Assembly: GCF_017163755.1 (NCBI RefSeq)
Contig: NZ_JAFIWC010000010.1
Coordinates: 1 to 64,000 of the forward strand
Origin: Xanthomonas sp.
Lineage (GTDB): Bacteria > Pseudomonadota > Gammaproteobacteria > Xanthomonadales > Xanthomonadaceae
Reading direction: 5' to 3'
DNA: 64,000 nucleotides
Positions 63,406-64,000 of the stretch are shown piece after piece. A program made the translations under genes and the position numbers. Under the pieces are notes generated by a model. That model saw only the letters and a list, made by a program, of their open reading frames with translations. It was not told the origin of the DNA and ran no database searches. Numbering within the stretch: the stretch's first letter is position 1; each line of letters opens with the position of its first letter.

Positions 63406-64000
63406 CGGCGAAACCCTTGCGCGTTTTCTGAAACCAGGCATATCCGAACATCATCACCGCCAGCCCGACCGCCATCGCCAGACTCCACTGCGGCAGACGT
63501 GGCAACTGCCCGAAAACCAGCACACTGCGACTATCTTCGATGATGTAGGTCAATGGATTGAGATACATCCAAGGGCGCACCCACTCCGGCAGCGACGCGG
63601 CCGGGTAGAACACCGGCGAGAGAAACAGCATGACGCTGGAAAGCACACCGGTGACTTGCGAGATATCGCGCAGGTAGACCCCGGACGACGCCAACAGCCA
63701 CGACACGCCGGTCATCATCAGGATCAGAGGCAACATGACTAATGGGAACAGCACCGCAGTCCACGGCACGCCGACACCCAACACGATCTGCGCAATCAAT
63801 AGCACCAGCATGCTGATAGCCAGGTGGAACAGTGCCGAGCCGATCAGCACCCAAATGAGCGCGTCCAACGGGAAGATGACCTTCTTGACGAAATTCACGT
63901 TGGCGATGATCAGAGTCGGTGCCTTGTTAAGGCACTCGGAAAAAAACCCGTGCACCGCCAAGCCGACGAAAGCCAGCACCGCAAAGTTCACCTTGTCCAC
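63395..64000 (-). CDS. wzm: O-antigen export ABC permease Wzm (5' end beyond window)
   Basis: Permease of the Wzt/Wzm exporter. The visible 201 residues are the C-terminal three quarters; the start lies past the right edge. The open frame's first codon (GTG) is internal. Five TM segments remain, with LRDISQVTGVLSSVMLFLSPVFYP and LNPLTYIIEDSRSVLVFGQLP, typical of ABC-2 polysaccharide permeases. First visible gene of the - operon, so the promoter is outside the window. Confidence 0.94.
   Translation of the reverse strand: MDKVNFAVLAFVGLAVHGFFSECLNKAPTLIIANVNFVKKVIFPLDALIWVLIGSALFHLAISMLVLLIAQIVLGVGVPWTAVLFPLVMLPLILMMTGVSWLLASSGVYLRDISQVTGVLSSVMLFLSPVFYPAASLPEWVRPWMYLNPLTYIIEDSRSVLVFGQLPRLPQWSLAMAVGLAVMMFGYAWFQKTRKGFADVL

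Overview
The window is chromosomal DNA from a plant-associated gammaproteobacterium of the Xanthomonadaceae, most likely Xanthomonas. Three things point there: very high GC with dense short-overlap operons; the combination xanA-xanB / rmlDCAB / etfBA next to an LPS O-antigen locus, with a secreted PL1 pectate lyase and an H-NS-like protein with a basic tail; and many intergenic heptanucleotide repeats of the GGGACTC type. Species cannot be fixed from the sequence alone. No rRNA, tRNA, CRISPR array, prophage or intact insertion sequence was seen.

Region 1 (1-25087) is mostly housekeeping: dsbC (cut by the left edge), xerD, an RDD membrane protein, lptG-lptF, pepA, holC, valS, a secreted pectate lyase, rimI overlapping a probable holD, pssA, a DUF4124 protein, proS, an H-NS family protein with a clear sigma-70 promoter and terminator, a ThrE-type exporter, an mla-like phospholipid transport operon (STAS-MlaE, MlaF, MlaD, lipoprotein), an AlkB-type dioxygenase and ETF-ubiquinone oxidoreductase. 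Heptanucleotide repeats lie in several intergenic gaps and have entered coding sequence in valS and at the pepA C-terminus.

Region 2 (25098-36991) links central metabolism to surface polysaccharide. A WbsX/RgpF two-domain protein stands alone; scoAB (CoA transferase) follows; xanA and xanB make sugar-1-phosphates and GDP-mannose; rmlB-rmlA-rmlC-rmlD make dTDP-L-rhamnose; etfB-etfA flank the O-antigen locus as they do in other xanthomonads.

Region 3 (37093-64000) is the O-antigen locus, in two convergent operons. The + strand cassette (37093-44695) is eight genes, each overlapping the next: split transketolase halves, an SDR fused to a polyprenyl-phosphate GT2, two methyltransferases, two small SMR-type flippase subunits and a GT-C membrane protein. 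It looks like a complete route for making, flipping and attaching a sugar in the periplasm. The - strand operon (64000 down to 45048) holds Wzm/Wzt ABC export, a double methyltransferase with a 14-residue-repeat coiled coil, fcl, several glycosyltransferases, an aldo-keto reductase, a TIM-barrel isomerase, an FkbM methyltransferase, a second periplasmic decoration set (GT-C with F5/8 type C domain, GtrA, two GtrB-like GT2), an FAD oxidoreductase and gmd. Between the two operons lies a decayed antisense galE fragment that overlaps the 3' end of the cassette.

Together the locus would supply dTDP-rhamnose, GDP-mannose and GDP-fucose, assemble and terminate a chain in the cytoplasm, export it by Wzm/Wzt, and decorate it in the periplasm by two independent lipid-linked systems. 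The cassette at 37093-44695 is the best candidate for an undescribed system.
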